From positions 806,001 through 870,000 of the forward strand of contig NZ_JAENHO010000003.1 in the NCBI RefSeq assembly GCF_016785085.1: a stretch of 64,000 nucleotides of DNA. Reading direction: 5' to 3'. The stretch's first letter is position 1. Each line of letters starts with the position of its first letter. This stretch comes from Paractinoplanes lichenicola. GTDB taxonomy: Bacteria; Actinomycetota; Actinomycetes; Mycobacteriales; Micromonosporaceae. The translations under genes and the position numbers were made by a program. The notes beneath the pieces were generated by a model. That model was not told the origin of the DNA. It saw only the letters and a list, made by a program, of their open reading frames with translations, and made no database searches. Of this stretch, positions 46,144 to 55,214 are shown piece by piece.

Positions 46144-46647
46144 TCAGCGGAACGAGCGGTAGATGATGCCCTCCAGCGCAGGATCCCCGTACGCCGCGGC
46201 GTTGGTGACGTGGCCGTCGTACGGGCTTACTTTGGTGATCTCGGCGCCGTCGCGGAAGACCAGTTGCAGGCCGTGTTCGGGTTCCCAGTCGCAGTTGCAT
46301 TCCAGTGAGACGTAGACGTGGTCGGCCTCGCGGCTGACCGTGATCTCGTAGCCGGGCTGGATGTGGTCGAGCACCTGGTCGGGGCCGGCGATGTCGACAT
46401 CGACAAAGTCGACGAGCTCGGTGATGTCGCGGTAGTAGGCGTAGATATGCGGGGTGGCCGCGACAAGCGCGCTGCGGTCCAGGGCGAGGAACGTGCGGAT
46501 CGCGGCGTGGAAGTCCGGGCCGGCGTCGTAGCCCTCGACGAGGAAACGAGCCTCCTGCCCCAGAAGGGGCACCAAGATCGGTGAGCTCTCGAACCAGCCG
46601 GCGGCGGCGTCCTCGACGACCGGGCCCAGGCCGGGGATCTCCGTCAC
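46144..46647 (-). CDS. DUF6985-like hypothetical protein
   Basis: 167 residues from GTG 46647, which overlaps the stop of the EEP gene (GTGA) and is therefore co-translated. Soluble; key features are LVPLLGQEARFLVEGYD, PHIYAYYRDI and CNCDWEPEHGLQLVF...DGH. This pattern resembles the DUF6985 family of small bacterial proteins of unknown function, sometimes immunity-like. No function is claimed. Confidence 0.65.
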   Translation of the reverse strand: MTEIPGLGPVVEDAAAGWFESSPILVPLLGQEARFLVEGYDAGPDFHAAIRTFLALDRSALVAATPHIYAYYRDITELVDFVDVDIAGPDQVLDHIQPGYEITVSREADHVYVSLECNCDWEPEHGLQLVFRDGAEITKVSPYDGHVTNAAAYGDPALEGIIYRSFR

Positions 46648-47654
46648 GACGCGGGGACCGTGAGCTTGGCGATGATGGCGCGGTGGTCGCTGCGGGGGAT
46701 GCCGTGCACGCTCGTTTCCCGTACGCCGATCCGTTCGTCCACGAGCACATGGTCGATCGTCACCGGCGGGATCGGGTTGCCGTCGTACGGGCCCCAGGTG
46801 CCGATCAGGCCCTTGCCGGTGGCGTCGGCGGCGTCGCGGTAGCCGCCGGCGATCAGTTCGCGCAGCGGGGCGTGGTCGAGGGTCGCGTTGAAGTCGCCGA
46901 GCAGGATCACCGGGGTGGCGCTCTGGTCGGCGCGCGGCTCGGCCAGCAGGTCCTTGCGCCACTGGGCGAGCACCGAACCCGCGTACGGGGCCAGGGGGTG
47001 AGCCGATTCGACCAGAACCGGCCCGGCCGAGGGGACCTGCACGGTCGCGTACGCCTGCATGAAGCCGCCGCCGTTCTTGTCGGCGCCGGGGGAGCTGATC
47101 GGGTAGCGCGAGTAGAGCCCGGAGCCGTCCGCGCGGGGCTCGTCGGCCAGCGACGAATATGGCAGCAGCGCGCCCAGCCCGGCGTCGGCCAGTGCCTGTC
47201 TGCCCTCGGGGGTGAACTCCTGCACCGCCAGCACGGCCACGTCGTGCTCGGTGACCAGTTTGACGATCGCGGTCGCGTCGGCCTTGCCGAAGAGCATGTT
47301 CGACGTCATCACGGTCAGCGGCACGCCCTGCTGGGGGCCCTTGTCGCGGCTCGGGATCATGCGCGGCAGCACGGCCGAGGCCAGCGCGATCGCGACGATG
47401 ACGGCGACCGCGGCCACTGTCCAGCGGCGGGTGGCCAGGGCCAGGATCGCGGGCACCCAGGCGGCGGCCGCGACATAGGGGGTGAAGGCGAACAACTGGA
47501 CCACCGGGCCCCGTTCCCAGCCGCCGAGCCGGATCACGGCCCACGCCAGGAAGGGGAGGATGAACAGCCAGAACAGCACGGTCAGCGCGGCCTTTCGTCG
47601 TCGTCGGGGGTGACCGGCCTCACGACCGGCGCTCGGCGCGCTGGTGATCGTCAT
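46644..47654 (-). CDS. Membrane EEP-family (endonuclease/exonuclease/phosphatase) protein, copy 1
   Basis: 336 residues from ATG 47654 (MTITSAPSAGREAG). Three hydrophobic segments in the first 110 residues anchor a C-terminal EEP domain: TVMTSNMLFG, VLAVQEFTPEG (metal Glu), GSGLYSRYPI, ILLGDFNATLDH, and the final SDHRAIIAKLTV with catalytic His. Extracytoplasmic phosphodiesterase activity on a lipid or nucleic acid is plausible. It is 33 nt downstream of a paralogue of identical length. Confidence 0.82.
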   Translation of the reverse strand: MTITSAPSAGREAGHPRRRRKAALTVLFWLFILPFLAWAVIRLGGWERGPVVQLFAFTPYVAAAAWVPAILALATRRWTVAAVAVIVAIALASAVLPRMIPSRDKGPQQGVPLTVMTSNMLFGKADATAIVKLVTEHDVAVLAVQEFTPEGRQALADAGLGALLPYSSLADEPRADGSGLYSRYPISSPGADKNGGGFMQAYATVQVPSAGPVLVESAHPLAPYAGSVLAQWRKDLLAEPRADQSATPVILLGDFNATLDHAPLRELIAGGYRDAADATGKGLIGTWGPYDGNPIPPVTIDHVLVDERIGVRETSVHGIPRSDHRAIIAKLTVPAS

Positions 47655-47687
47655 GGCGGCGAGGCTAACCACCCCACGCCAGACCAA

Positions 47688-48698
47688 CTATGACGCGGCG
47701 GGAAGAGTGACCGTCGCGACTAACGCACGGTGGTCGCTTCCTGCCACCGAATGAACAGACGTCCCCCGTACGCCTATCCGCTTGTCCACCAATATGTGGT
47801 CGAGCGTCACGGGCGGGATCGGCAGCCCGTCGTAGGGGCCCCAGGTGCCCGACAGGCCCTTGCCGGTGGCCGCGGCGGCGTCGCGATAGCCGTGCGAGAT
47901 CGCCTCGCGCAGCGCCGCGTGGTCGAGTGTCGAGTTGAAGTCGCCCAGGATCAGCTTGGGCGGCCCCGCCCGGTCGGCCCGGGGCAGCGCCTCGAGGTCG
48001 GCGCGCCACGCCTGCTCGGCCGCCAGCGCGTACGGGGCGAGCGGGTGCGCCGATTCCAGGAAGATGGGGCCCGAGCCGGGTGGCTGGATGGTCGCGTACG
48101 CCTGCAGGTTGCCGTCCTGGAGCCCGCCGCCGTCGCCGCGCCGCGAGCCCTGATCGGTCAGCGGATAGCGGCTGTAGAGGCCCGACCCGGTGGTGCCGAT
48201 CTCGTCGGCCAGCGCGTGATGCGGCAGCAGCTCGTCGAGCCCGGCCGCGCTCAGCCCGGCCGCCGCCTCGGGCGTGAACTCCTGCACCGCCAGCACCGCG
48301 ACGTCGTGCTCGCGGACCAGCCGGACCACCGCCGCGGGGTCGGCCGCGCCAATGAACACGTTGACGGTCATGACGGTCATCGGGATGCCGGTCGCCGGGC
48401 CCTTGTCGCGGTCGGGCACGGCCCGGGGCAGCACGGCCGCCGCCAGCAGCACGGTGGCCAGCGCGGCCACGGCCGCCGCCAGCCACTTGCGGGTCACCAG
48501 GGCGAGCGCCAGCGGCACGAGCGACCACAGGGCCGCGTACGGCGTGAACGCGACCAGCTGCACGAGGAACCCGTGCTCCCAGCCGAACAGCCGCACCACC
48601 GCCCAGGCCAGGGCCGGCAGGGCCAGCAGGATGAGCAGCGCGGTGCGCCTCACCCGCCGGCCCGGCCGGACCTCGGACGGTGTCGTGGTGATCGTCAT
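47688..48698 (-). CDS. Membrane EEP-family protein, copy 2
   Basis: 336 residues from ATG 48698 (MTITTTPSEVRPGRR). Same architecture as the next gene: three N-terminal membrane segments, then VLAVQEFTPEAA, GSGLYSRYPL, LILGDFNSTLDH and SDHRALVATVTL. The two are a tandem duplication, clearly diverged but with conserved catalytic residues in both. Confidence 0.82.
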   Translation of the reverse strand: MTITTTPSEVRPGRRVRRTALLILLALPALAWAVVRLFGWEHGFLVQLVAFTPYAALWSLVPLALALVTRKWLAAAVAALATVLLAAAVLPRAVPDRDKGPATGIPMTVMTVNVFIGAADPAAVVRLVREHDVAVLAVQEFTPEAAAGLSAAGLDELLPHHALADEIGTTGSGLYSRYPLTDQGSRRGDGGGLQDGNLQAYATIQPPGSGPIFLESAHPLAPYALAAEQAWRADLEALPRADRAGPPKLILGDFNSTLDHAALREAISHGYRDAAAATGKGLSGTWGPYDGLPIPPVTLDHILVDKRIGVRGTSVHSVAGSDHRALVATVTLPAAS

Positions 48699-48750
48699 GG
48701 CGGCAAAGCTATCGGTCGTACCTTGCCGGTCGCTGGAAAGGGGCCGTGAT

Positions 48751-50094
48751 TCAGATCTCCGCGTCGACCACGTCGCCGATCTTCGCCGCCACCAGCTCGT
48801 CACGGATCACCGCCGCGTCGCCCTCGACGACCAGGGTCAGGCCGTGCGGGTGCAGATGCCGCCCGGCGGCCGCACTGACCTCGGCCAGCGGCGTCTCCAG
48901 ATATTGCGAGCGCAGCGCCGGGTAGTAGTCGTCGGGCAGGCCGTGCACCACCAGGGTGCTCAGCGCGCCCACGATCGAGCCCGGGGTCTGCATCTCGACC
49001 GACAGCTGCCCGGCCCGCCACGACCGGGCGACGGCCAGCTCGTCCTCGGTGATGCCGAACTCCTGCGTGCGGGCGATCTCGCCGAGCGTGTCGACGATCG
49101 CGGGCACGGTCACCGCGGTCTGCACCCCGGCGGCCACCTCGAACCGGCCGAAGCGCCGGCTCATCGCGTATGCGCCCCGGATCCCGTACGTGTAGCCCTT
49201 GACCTCGCGGATCAGGTGGTTGAGGCGGGACGTGAAGGCGCCGCCGAGCACCGTGGCGGCCAGCGTCATGGCCACGAAGTCGGGCGTGGCCCGCTCGGGT
49301 GAGCGGTGCCCGATGCGCAGCGTGGACTGCACCGAGCCGGGCCGGTCGACCAGCAGGATCTTGCGCTCGCCGCGCACCGGCACGTCGAGCGGCGGCTCGG
49401 CGGTCAGCGGGTTGCCCTCGACGCCACCGAACGCGGCCTCGCCCAGCGCCTTGAGGTCGAGCGTGCTCAGGTCGCCCGCCACCAGCAGCACCGACGGCCG
49501 GTGCAGCCAGGACTGGTGGGTGACCACATCGTCCACGGTGACCGCGGCCATCGAGGTGGGGTCGCCGTGCATGGGGCGGCCGAACCGCACGTCCGCGCCG
49601 AACAGGTCGGCCCGCAGGGCGGCGTCGGCGCGCGGGCCGGGCTGGGCCCAGTCCATCCGCAGCGCGGTCACCTCGTCGTCGCGGACCCGCGTGACGTCGG
49701 CCGGGTCGAGCCGCGGCGTGCGGACCGCCTCGGCGGCCAGCCGCACCGCGTCGAGCAGCTGCGGCACCGGCGCCGAGACCCCGACGCGGAACGTGTCCCA
49801 GTCGACGCCCGGCGAGAGCTCGGCGCCCAGGCTCTCGAGAGCGATCGCGTACGCCGCCGAGTCGCGCTTCTTGGTGCCCTCCTCGAGCGACTTGGCCAGC
49901 ACGGTGGCCGTGCCCTCGCGGCCCGCGGTCTCACGGGCGGCGCCCGCGTCGGCCAGCAGCATCGCGCTGGCCAGGACCTGACCGGGCAGGTGGGCGCCGA
50001 TCACGAGGCCGCCGCCGGCCTGGACGCGCTGCAGGTCGGGGAACGTGTACGGCCGGGCCTCGCCGGGCTCGGGCCGGGTGGCGATCAGCGTCAT
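48751..50094 (-). CDS. M16 peptidase family, non-catalytic subunit
   Basis: 447 residues; ATG 50094 overlaps the previous stop (TGATG). It has the M16 two-domain fold (ARETAGREGTATVLAKSLEEGTKK; RPGSVQSTLRIGH; the C-terminal R-Y-like VKGYTYGIRGAYA) but no HxxEH zinc motif. As in mitochondrial processing peptidase, it is probably the beta-alpha partner of the active subunit encoded just upstream. Confidence 0.88.
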   Translation of the reverse strand: MTLIATRPEPGEARPYTFPDLQRVQAGGGLVIGAHLPGQVLASAMLLADAGAARETAGREGTATVLAKSLEEGTKKRDSAAYAIALESLGAELSPGVDWDTFRVGVSAPVPQLLDAVRLAAEAVRTPRLDPADVTRVRDDEVTALRMDWAQPGPRADAALRADLFGADVRFGRPMHGDPTSMAAVTVDDVVTHQSWLHRPSVLLVAGDLSTLDLKALGEAAFGGVEGNPLTAEPPLDVPVRGERKILLVDRPGSVQSTLRIGHRSPERATPDFVAMTLAATVLGGAFTSRLNHLIREVKGYTYGIRGAYAMSRRFGRFEVAAGVQTAVTVPAIVDTLGEIARTQEFGITEDELAVARSWRAGQLSVEMQTPGSIVGALSTLVVHGLPDDYYPALRSQYLETPLAEVSAAAGRHLHPHGLTLVVEGDAAVIRDELVAAKIGDVVDAEI

Positions 50095-51410
50095 CAGTTC
50101 TCCCCGTTCTCGGGCAGGTAGGTCAGGGTGACCCGGGATTCGGGCTTGAGGGCGTACTTGGCGGCGTCGGTGACGTCGTCGGCGGTCACCGCGAGCCACT
50201 GCGGCAACCTGTACGCCGCCGCGCCCGGATCGCCGAACTGCGTCGTGTAGCGCGAGAGCGCGTCGGCCCGGCCGCCCACGGTGGACACCTGCCGCCACCA
50301 CCCGGTGGTCAGCAGCGCCTTGGCCCGCGACAGCTCCTCCTCGGTCACCGGCTCGGTCACCAGGCTGCCGATCACCTCGCTCAGGCCCTCCTCGAGCGTC
50401 TCGACCGGCACCCCGTCCTTGGCGGTGGCGGTGATGATCAGCGGCGCCGGGGCGTGGGCCAGATCCACCCCGTACGACCCGATGTAGTCGGGCTGCGCGA
50501 TCCGGGCGCCGTCGGCCAGGCGCTGGTAGAGACGGCTGCCGCGGCCGTTGCCGAGCACCGCGGCCAGCACGGTGATCGCGTCGTACCCGGCCGTGCCGAA
50601 CGGGTGCGTGCGGTGCGACAGATAGATCCGGGGCGCCGGGACGGCCGCGGTCACCGTTTCCCGTACGGGGGAAGTGGCCGGACCGGGCAGGTGACTGTGC
50701 GGCGCCGGCGGGATCGACGACACCGGCTCGAGCACGCCGAAGTACTTCTCGGCCAGCGCGAACACCTCGGCCGGCGACGCATCCCCGGCCACTGTCAGCA
50801 CGGCGTTGTTGGGCGCGTAGTACTGCTGGTGGAAGGCCTTGAACGTGTCGAGGGAGGCCGCGTTCAGGTCCTCCATCGAGCCGATCGTGGCGTGGTGATA
50901 GGGGTGGCCCTCGGGGTAGAGCAGGGCCAGCAGGCGCAGCCAGGCATCCCCGTACGGCACGTTCTCGTAGCGCTGGCGGCGCTCGTTCTTGACCACCTCG
51001 CGCTGGTTGTCCAGCGTCTCCTGGGTCAGCGCGGGCACCAGCCCGCCCATCCGGTCGGCCTCCAGCCACAGCGCGAGCTCGAGGTGCTCGGCCGGCATGG
51101 TCTCGAAGTAGTTGGTGCGGTCGGGGTTGGTGGTCGCGTTCAACGAGCCGCCGTTGCCCTGCACGAGGCGCATGTGCTCGGTCTTGGCCACATGCTGGGA
51201 ACCCTCGAACATCAGATGCTCGAACAGATGCGCGAAGCCGGTCTGGCCGGTGGGTTCATGGCGCGACCCCACGTCGTACCAGAGATTGACGCAGACCACC
51301 GGGGCGGTCCGATCCTCACTGACGACGACCCGCAGGCCGTTGTCGAGGCGCGTGGATTCGATGGGCCACGGATAGCCGGTCACGACGGCCGGCGCAGTTG
51401 AGGACGTCAC
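50094..51410 (-). CDS. M16 family zinc metallopeptidase, catalytic subunit
   Basis: 438 residues from GTG 51410. The inverted zinc motif HLFEH with downstream Glu (EHLELALWLEADRM region) is intact in TGQTGFAHLFEHLMFEGSQH. No signal peptide, hence cytosolic. Translationally coupled to the inactive partner, so the two should form a heterodimer that degrades peptides in a closed chamber. It is divergent from arfB with 27 bp between starts. Confidence 0.92.
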   Translation of the reverse strand: MTSSTAPAVVTGYPWPIESTRLDNGLRVVVSEDRTAPVVCVNLWYDVGSRHEPTGQTGFAHLFEHLMFEGSQHVAKTEHMRLVQGNGGSLNATTNPDRTNYFETMPAEHLELALWLEADRMGGLVPALTQETLDNQREVVKNERRQRYENVPYGDAWLRLLALLYPEGHPYHHATIGSMEDLNAASLDTFKAFHQQYYAPNNAVLTVAGDASPAEVFALAEKYFGVLEPVSSIPPAPHSHLPGPATSPVRETVTAAVPAPRIYLSHRTHPFGTAGYDAITVLAAVLGNGRGSRLYQRLADGARIAQPDYIGSYGVDLAHAPAPLIITATAKDGVPVETLEEGLSEVIGSLVTEPVTEEELSRAKALLTTGWWRQVSTVGGRADALSRYTTQFGDPGAAAYRLPQWLAVTADDVTDAAKYALKPESRVTLTYLPENGEN

Positions 51411-51437
51411 CCGTTCATACTGCCTTGTCCGCGTGCC

Positions 51438-51875
51438 ATGCTGGGCGGCGTGGTGGATGACGTCCGGGTCAATGATCGGCTGACTATCCCGGCGGCCGAG
51501 CTCGCCTGGCGCTTCTCGCGTTCCAGCGGCCCCGGTGGCCAGGGGGTGAACACGACCGATTCGCGGGTTGAGCTGTCGTGGGACCTGGCCGGTTCGGCGC
51601 TGCTGCCGCCCATGCTCAAGGAGCGCGCGGCCGAACGCCTCGGCGCCCGGCTGGTGCAGGGTGTGCTGACGGTCACCGCCTCGGAGCACCGCTCGCAGCT
51701 GCGTAATCGGGAAGCCGCCGCGGCTCGCCTGGCGGGTCTGGTCGCCTCGGCCATCGCCGCGCCGCCCCGCGTACGGCGGGCCACCCGGCCGTCCAAAGGC
51801 TCGGTCGAACGCCGCATCGCCGAGAAGAAGCGCCGCGGCGAGACCAAACGCAACCGCCGCTCGTATCCCGACTGA
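51438..51875 (+). CDS. arfB: Peptidyl-tRNA hydrolase ArfB (ribosome rescue)
   Basis: 145 residues from ATG 51438; GTG 51450 or 51453 are alternatives. The release-factor-like domain has the GGQ motif in SSGPGGQGVNTTDSRVELSWD, and the basic C-terminal tail (SVERRIAEKKRRGETKRNRRSYPD region) enters the mRNA channel of stalled ribosomes. It hydrolyses peptidyl-tRNA on non-stop complexes. Overlaps the next gene by 1 nt (TGATG). Confidence 0.93.
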   Translation: MLGGVVDDVRVNDRLTIPAAELAWRFSRSSGPGGQGVNTTDSRVELSWDLAGSALLPPMLKERAAERLGARLVQGVLTVTASEHRSQLRNREAAAARLAGLVASAIAAPPRVRRATRPSKGSVERRIAEKKRRGETKRNRRSYPD

Positions 51876-52588
51876 TGCCCCTGATCGTGGTGCTGCACGG
51901 CCTGGCCGGCAGCGCGGACGAGATGGCCCCGCTGGCGGCCCGCCTGTCCGCGGCCGGCCATCGGGTCGTCGCCCCCGACCAGCGCGGCCACGGCCACCAC
52001 GAACGCCACCCGGCCGATGTGTCCCGCGAGGCCTATGTGGCCGATGTGCTGGCCCTGCTCGACGAGCCGGCCTTCCTGGTGGGCCAGTCGATGGGTGCGC
52101 ACACCGCGATGCTGGCGGCCGCGGCAGACCCTTCCCGCGTACGGGGTCTGGTGATGATCGAAGGAGGCGTGGGCGGCTCGACCGACGACTATCCCGAGCG
52201 GCTGCGCGCCTATTTCGCCTCGTGGCCGATCCCGTTCGCCGACGAGTCCGCCGCACGCGAGTTCCTGGGCGACCGCCCGATCACCGACGCCTGGATAGCC
52301 GGCTTCGAACGCCGCCCCGACGGCCTGTGGCCCCGCTTCGACCCCGACGTGATGAAGGCCGCGATCGCCCCCGTGGCCGCCACCGCCCGCTGGTCCGAGT
52401 GGCGCTCGCTCACCGTTCCCGTGCTCCAGATCCTCGGCGAACACGGCTCGATCCCACCCGACGAGGTCGAACAGATGGCCGCCCCGCGGGTCGTCGTCCC
52501 CGGCGCGGGCCACGACGTGCACCTGGAGGCCCCCGACGAGACGGCCCGCCTCATCCTCGAGTTCGTGGCCGCCCGCCCGGACGCGTGA
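51875..52588 (+). CDS. Alpha/beta hydrolase
   Basis: 237 residues, start overlapping the arfB stop. Core features: LIVVLHGLAGSADEM (oxyanion loop), nucleophile elbow GQSMGAH, acid region LGEHGSIPPDE and catalytic His in PGAGHDVH. No signal peptide, cytosolic. Substrate not evident; coupling with arfB may be only positional. Its stop abuts the stop of the convergent secreted-protein gene. Confidence 0.85.
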   Translation: MPLIVVLHGLAGSADEMAPLAARLSAAGHRVVAPDQRGHGHHERHPADVSREAYVADVLALLDEPAFLVGQSMGAHTAMLAAAADPSRVRGLVMIEGGVGGSTDDYPERLRAYFASWPIPFADESAAREFLGDRPITDAWIAGFERRPDGLWPRFDPDVMKAAIAPVAATARWSEWRSLTVPVLQILGEHGSIPPDEVEQMAAPRVVVPGAGHDVHLEAPDETARLILEFVAARPDA

Positions 52589-54163
52589 TCAGCCGATCCC
52601 GTACGCGCGGAAGACGGTGACTTCGGTGTAGGCGCCCCCGGCGACCGTGGCGCGGACCTTCAGGGCGACCGCACTGGTCTTCGGGTTGGAGACCATCGCG
52701 TACCAGGTGCCGCCGATTTTCTGGACCGGCACGGTGCGCCACGTCTGGCCGCTGTCCGGCGACATCTGCGCGGTCAGCTTGCTCAGCTTCGGGTCGGTGC
52801 CGCGCTTGGCGTCGGGGTCGACCGTGCTGCGGTACAACCGGATCGCGACCTTGGTGGTGCTGCCCGCCTTGGCCTTGTTGGTCAGGCTGAGCCCGGTGGG
52901 CAGCAGATGCGCGGAATAGACCCCGGCCAGCGCGCTGGCGTTCGGCTTGGACTGGAACCTGTACGTGACCCGGCTGGTCGTCGACATCATCCCGGACGGG
53001 AACGTGATCTCCGGGTAGTAGCGGGTGGCGGTGTTGGTCAGCGTGTACCAGCCGGCCTTCTTGACCGTGTAATACAGGTAGGTCGAATCCGGTTCCCAGC
53101 CCTTGTCCTGCTTGCCGGCCACCCGCTTGCCGCCGAAGTCGAGCGTCGCCACGGCCTTGTCGCCGCCCTCGACCGAGCCGTCCCGCGGGAACCCGGGGTC
53201 GGCGAACATCTCGTTGAGGCCGAACGAGATCCGGCCGCGGATGGTGACCGGCAGCTGCGCGCTGGGCCCCCAGGCGGAGTTGAAGAAATTCAGCCCGTAC
53301 GTCTTCCCGGCCGCGACCGTGCGCTTGGCGAAGTAGCTGCCGATGTTCCAGGTCTCGCCGGTCTTCGTGGGCGCCGACGAGCTGACCCGGACGTCCCATG
53401 TGCCGGGCGAGGCGAACACGGTGGTGGCGGTCGGCCGGTCCGTGCCGCCCAGTCCGGCGTACAGGCTGTCGCCGCACCCGCTCCCGATCGCCTGCATCGC
53501 CAGGTCGGAGTAGATCGACCCGGACGGTCCGCGCTTCTGCACCACCTTGACGGCGGCCAGCTGGCCCTTGCTGAAGGTGCGGCCCAGCCCACCCGGCACG
53601 CCGTTGGTGTGGTGCAGCACCGCGTAGCTGTTCGAGGTGCCGGAGTGGTCGCTCCACGACCCGAGCGCGGCGAAGCCGAGATACTTCGACGCGAACGGCA
53701 CGATGAACAGCTTGGTGCCCGGGGAGGCGGACGCGTCGATCCCCTCACTGGCGCTGGTCCGCGTGCAGATCCGCATCGTCATCGTGCGTTCGAGACCCGT
53801 CGGAGCCGGGCTGATCGCGAGCCCGACCCCCTTGCCCTGCCGGGCGTCGATCGTCAGCTTCGCCGAGCCGGAGACCTTCACGGCCTTGCCCGACAGCGTG
53901 ATCGTGTTGCCGGTGGTCACCGAGGTCAGCACGGCGTACGTGCCCTTGGGCAGCTTCTTGGCCGTGCCCGAGGTCGCCGAGTAGATCGAGCTGCTCACCA
54001 CGTCGACCAGCCGCAGGCCCGCCTTGACCTTGACCCCGTTGCGATTCACCACGGTGACGGTCAACGTGTGAGTGGCCGCCACCGCGGCGCCACCCACGCC
54101 CAGCAGCAGGGCCGGAACCACGGCCAGGGCCAGCAGACGGCCCGGCTTCACAAGAGAGAACAT
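52589..54163 (-). CDS. Secreted hypothetical protein
   Basis: 524 residues from ATG 54163 (MFSLVKPGRLLALAVVPAL). Clear signal peptide, cleavage near AVAATH. Mostly beta-strand sequence, with Ser/Thr/Gly-rich regions; a carboxypeptidase-regulatory- or PEGA-like N-terminus (VNRNGVKVKAGLRLVDVV), then two repeats of WNIGSYF / LYYTVKKAGWYTLT-type jelly-roll segments. No catalytic motif recognised. Possibly a surface or extracellular adhesive protein. The upstream longer frame is rejected because the signal peptide starts at 54163. Confidence 0.65.
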   Translation of the reverse strand: MFSLVKPGRLLALAVVPALLLGVGGAAVAATHTLTVTVVNRNGVKVKAGLRLVDVVSSSIYSATSGTAKKLPKGTYAVLTSVTTGNTITLSGKAVKVSGSAKLTIDARQGKGVGLAISPAPTGLERTMTMRICTRTSASEGIDASASPGTKLFIVPFASKYLGFAALGSWSDHSGTSNSYAVLHHTNGVPGGLGRTFSKGQLAAVKVVQKRGPSGSIYSDLAMQAIGSGCGDSLYAGLGGTDRPTATTVFASPGTWDVRVSSSAPTKTGETWNIGSYFAKRTVAAGKTYGLNFFNSAWGPSAQLPVTIRGRISFGLNEMFADPGFPRDGSVEGGDKAVATLDFGGKRVAGKQDKGWEPDSTYLYYTVKKAGWYTLTNTATRYYPEITFPSGMMSTTSRVTYRFQSKPNASALAGVYSAHLLPTGLSLTNKAKAGSTTKVAIRLYRSTVDPDAKRGTDPKLSKLTAQMSPDSGQTWRTVPVQKIGGTWYAMVSNPKTSAVALKVRATVAGGAYTEVTVFRAYGIG

Positions 54164-54251
54164 GGCAATCCCCGCAGCGAAGGAGAGGTAAGGCGCCGAG
54201 ATCATGCCACACAGGACGGTACGGTGTCGTCCCCTTCTTTCCGCCGGCCTG

Positions 54252-54965
54252 CTATCGGCGGTCGAGCCTGACGCAGCGGGCCACGAGAAAGACAGGCAGC
54301 CGCGCCGCGTCCCTGCGATCATCGGTCCGCCACGCGGCCGGGGGCGAGGGTTCGCTCGTGGCCGTGAGAAGCAGGTCGTGGCGGCTCAGCGTGTTCACGT
54401 AGGTCGACAGCGTGCGGTGATTGGCCCCGACCTGCCGGCGCAGGGCCGCGGACTGGTTGTCGGCAACCCAGAAACCCTCGTCGTAGTAGCTCTGATCGGC
54501 GGGCCAGGTGCCCGCCACCAAGGCCGTGCCGGCGAAGCACGGGTGCAGGATCGAGAAGACGAACAAGCCACCGGGCCGCAGCACCCGCCGCACGGTGGCG
54601 GCCGCGCCGTCGAGATCGTCGATGTCGGCCAGCCCGAAGTTGCAAACGACCGCGTCGAAGGACTCATCTTTCAGCTCGGTCGCGTCCGCCGCATCGGCGT
54701 GCACATAGGCGACGCCCAGCGGCTCGGCCTGTTCTTGGGCGCGGGCCTTGTCGAGCAGGGCCCCGGAGAGATCGACCCCGACGGCGGTGGCGCCTTGGCG
54801 GGCGAGCTCGCGCGTGACCCGGCCGTGCCCGCACGCGAGATCAAGCACCCGCCGGCCCCGCGCCGGACCGAGGTGGTCGAGCACAGTCGTCAACACCGGA
54901 TCCCGCGGGTCGGAGAAACCAGCGTCATAGAAGTCGGCCACCGCGTCATACCTCGCACCACGCAT
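54252..54965 (-). CDS. SAM-dependent methyltransferase
   Basis: 237 residues from ATG 54965 with GGGGG upstream. Class I fold: motif I VLDLACGHGRVTRELAR, motif II VGVDLSGALLDKAR, motif IV NFGLADIDDL and the post-loop RVLRPGGLFVFSILHPC. Substrate unknown. It is preceded by a divergent small zinc-ribbon gene. Confidence 0.85.
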   Translation of the reverse strand: MRGARYDAVADFYDAGFSDPRDPVLTTVLDHLGPARGRRVLDLACGHGRVTRELARQGATAVGVDLSGALLDKARAQEQAEPLGVAYVHADAADATELKDESFDAVVCNFGLADIDDLDGAAATVRRVLRPGGLFVFSILHPCFAGTALVAGTWPADQSYYDEGFWVADNQSAALRRQVGANHRTLSTYVNTLSRHDLLLTATSEPSPPAAWRTDDRRDAARLPVFLVARCVRLDRR

Positions 54966-55057
54966 GCCCCCATTCAACCGAACACCGACAGCGCCGCTCC
55001 GGGCAGTCGTTCCGTTGACTCGGCGGTGAAGACTGAAGAGCAACTGTGGGAGGCAAC

Positions 55058-55207
55058 GTGACTCAGAGTCGGCGCGGCCGGTGTCCGGTGTGCAAGCGGG
55101 TGGTGGCCCTCACCGCCGACGGAAACGTGGCGCGGCACAACGGCACCATCCGTGCCTACGCGCCGCCCGAGGAGTGCCGCGGGGGCGGGCAGCCACCGGA
55201 GGCTTAG
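55058..55207 (+). CDS. Small zinc-ribbon protein
   Basis: 49 residues from GTG 55058, with GGGAGG 4 nt before it. CPVCKRVV near the N-terminus and a single later Cys in PPEECRGGG with a His in VARHNGT give a possible CxxC...H...C zinc site; basic residues surround it. Conserved-looking small actinobacterial protein, perhaps nucleic-acid-binding. The strong ribosome site supports it as real. Confidence 0.6.
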   Translation: MTQSRRGRCPVCKRVVALTADGNVARHNGTIRAYAPPEECRGGGQPPEA

Positions 55208-55214
55208 GCCGTTC

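Noticed and set aside
51438..52588. Functional link between arfB and the alpha/beta hydrolase
   Set aside because: Only a 1-nt overlap supports it; overlaps of this kind are common in this genome.
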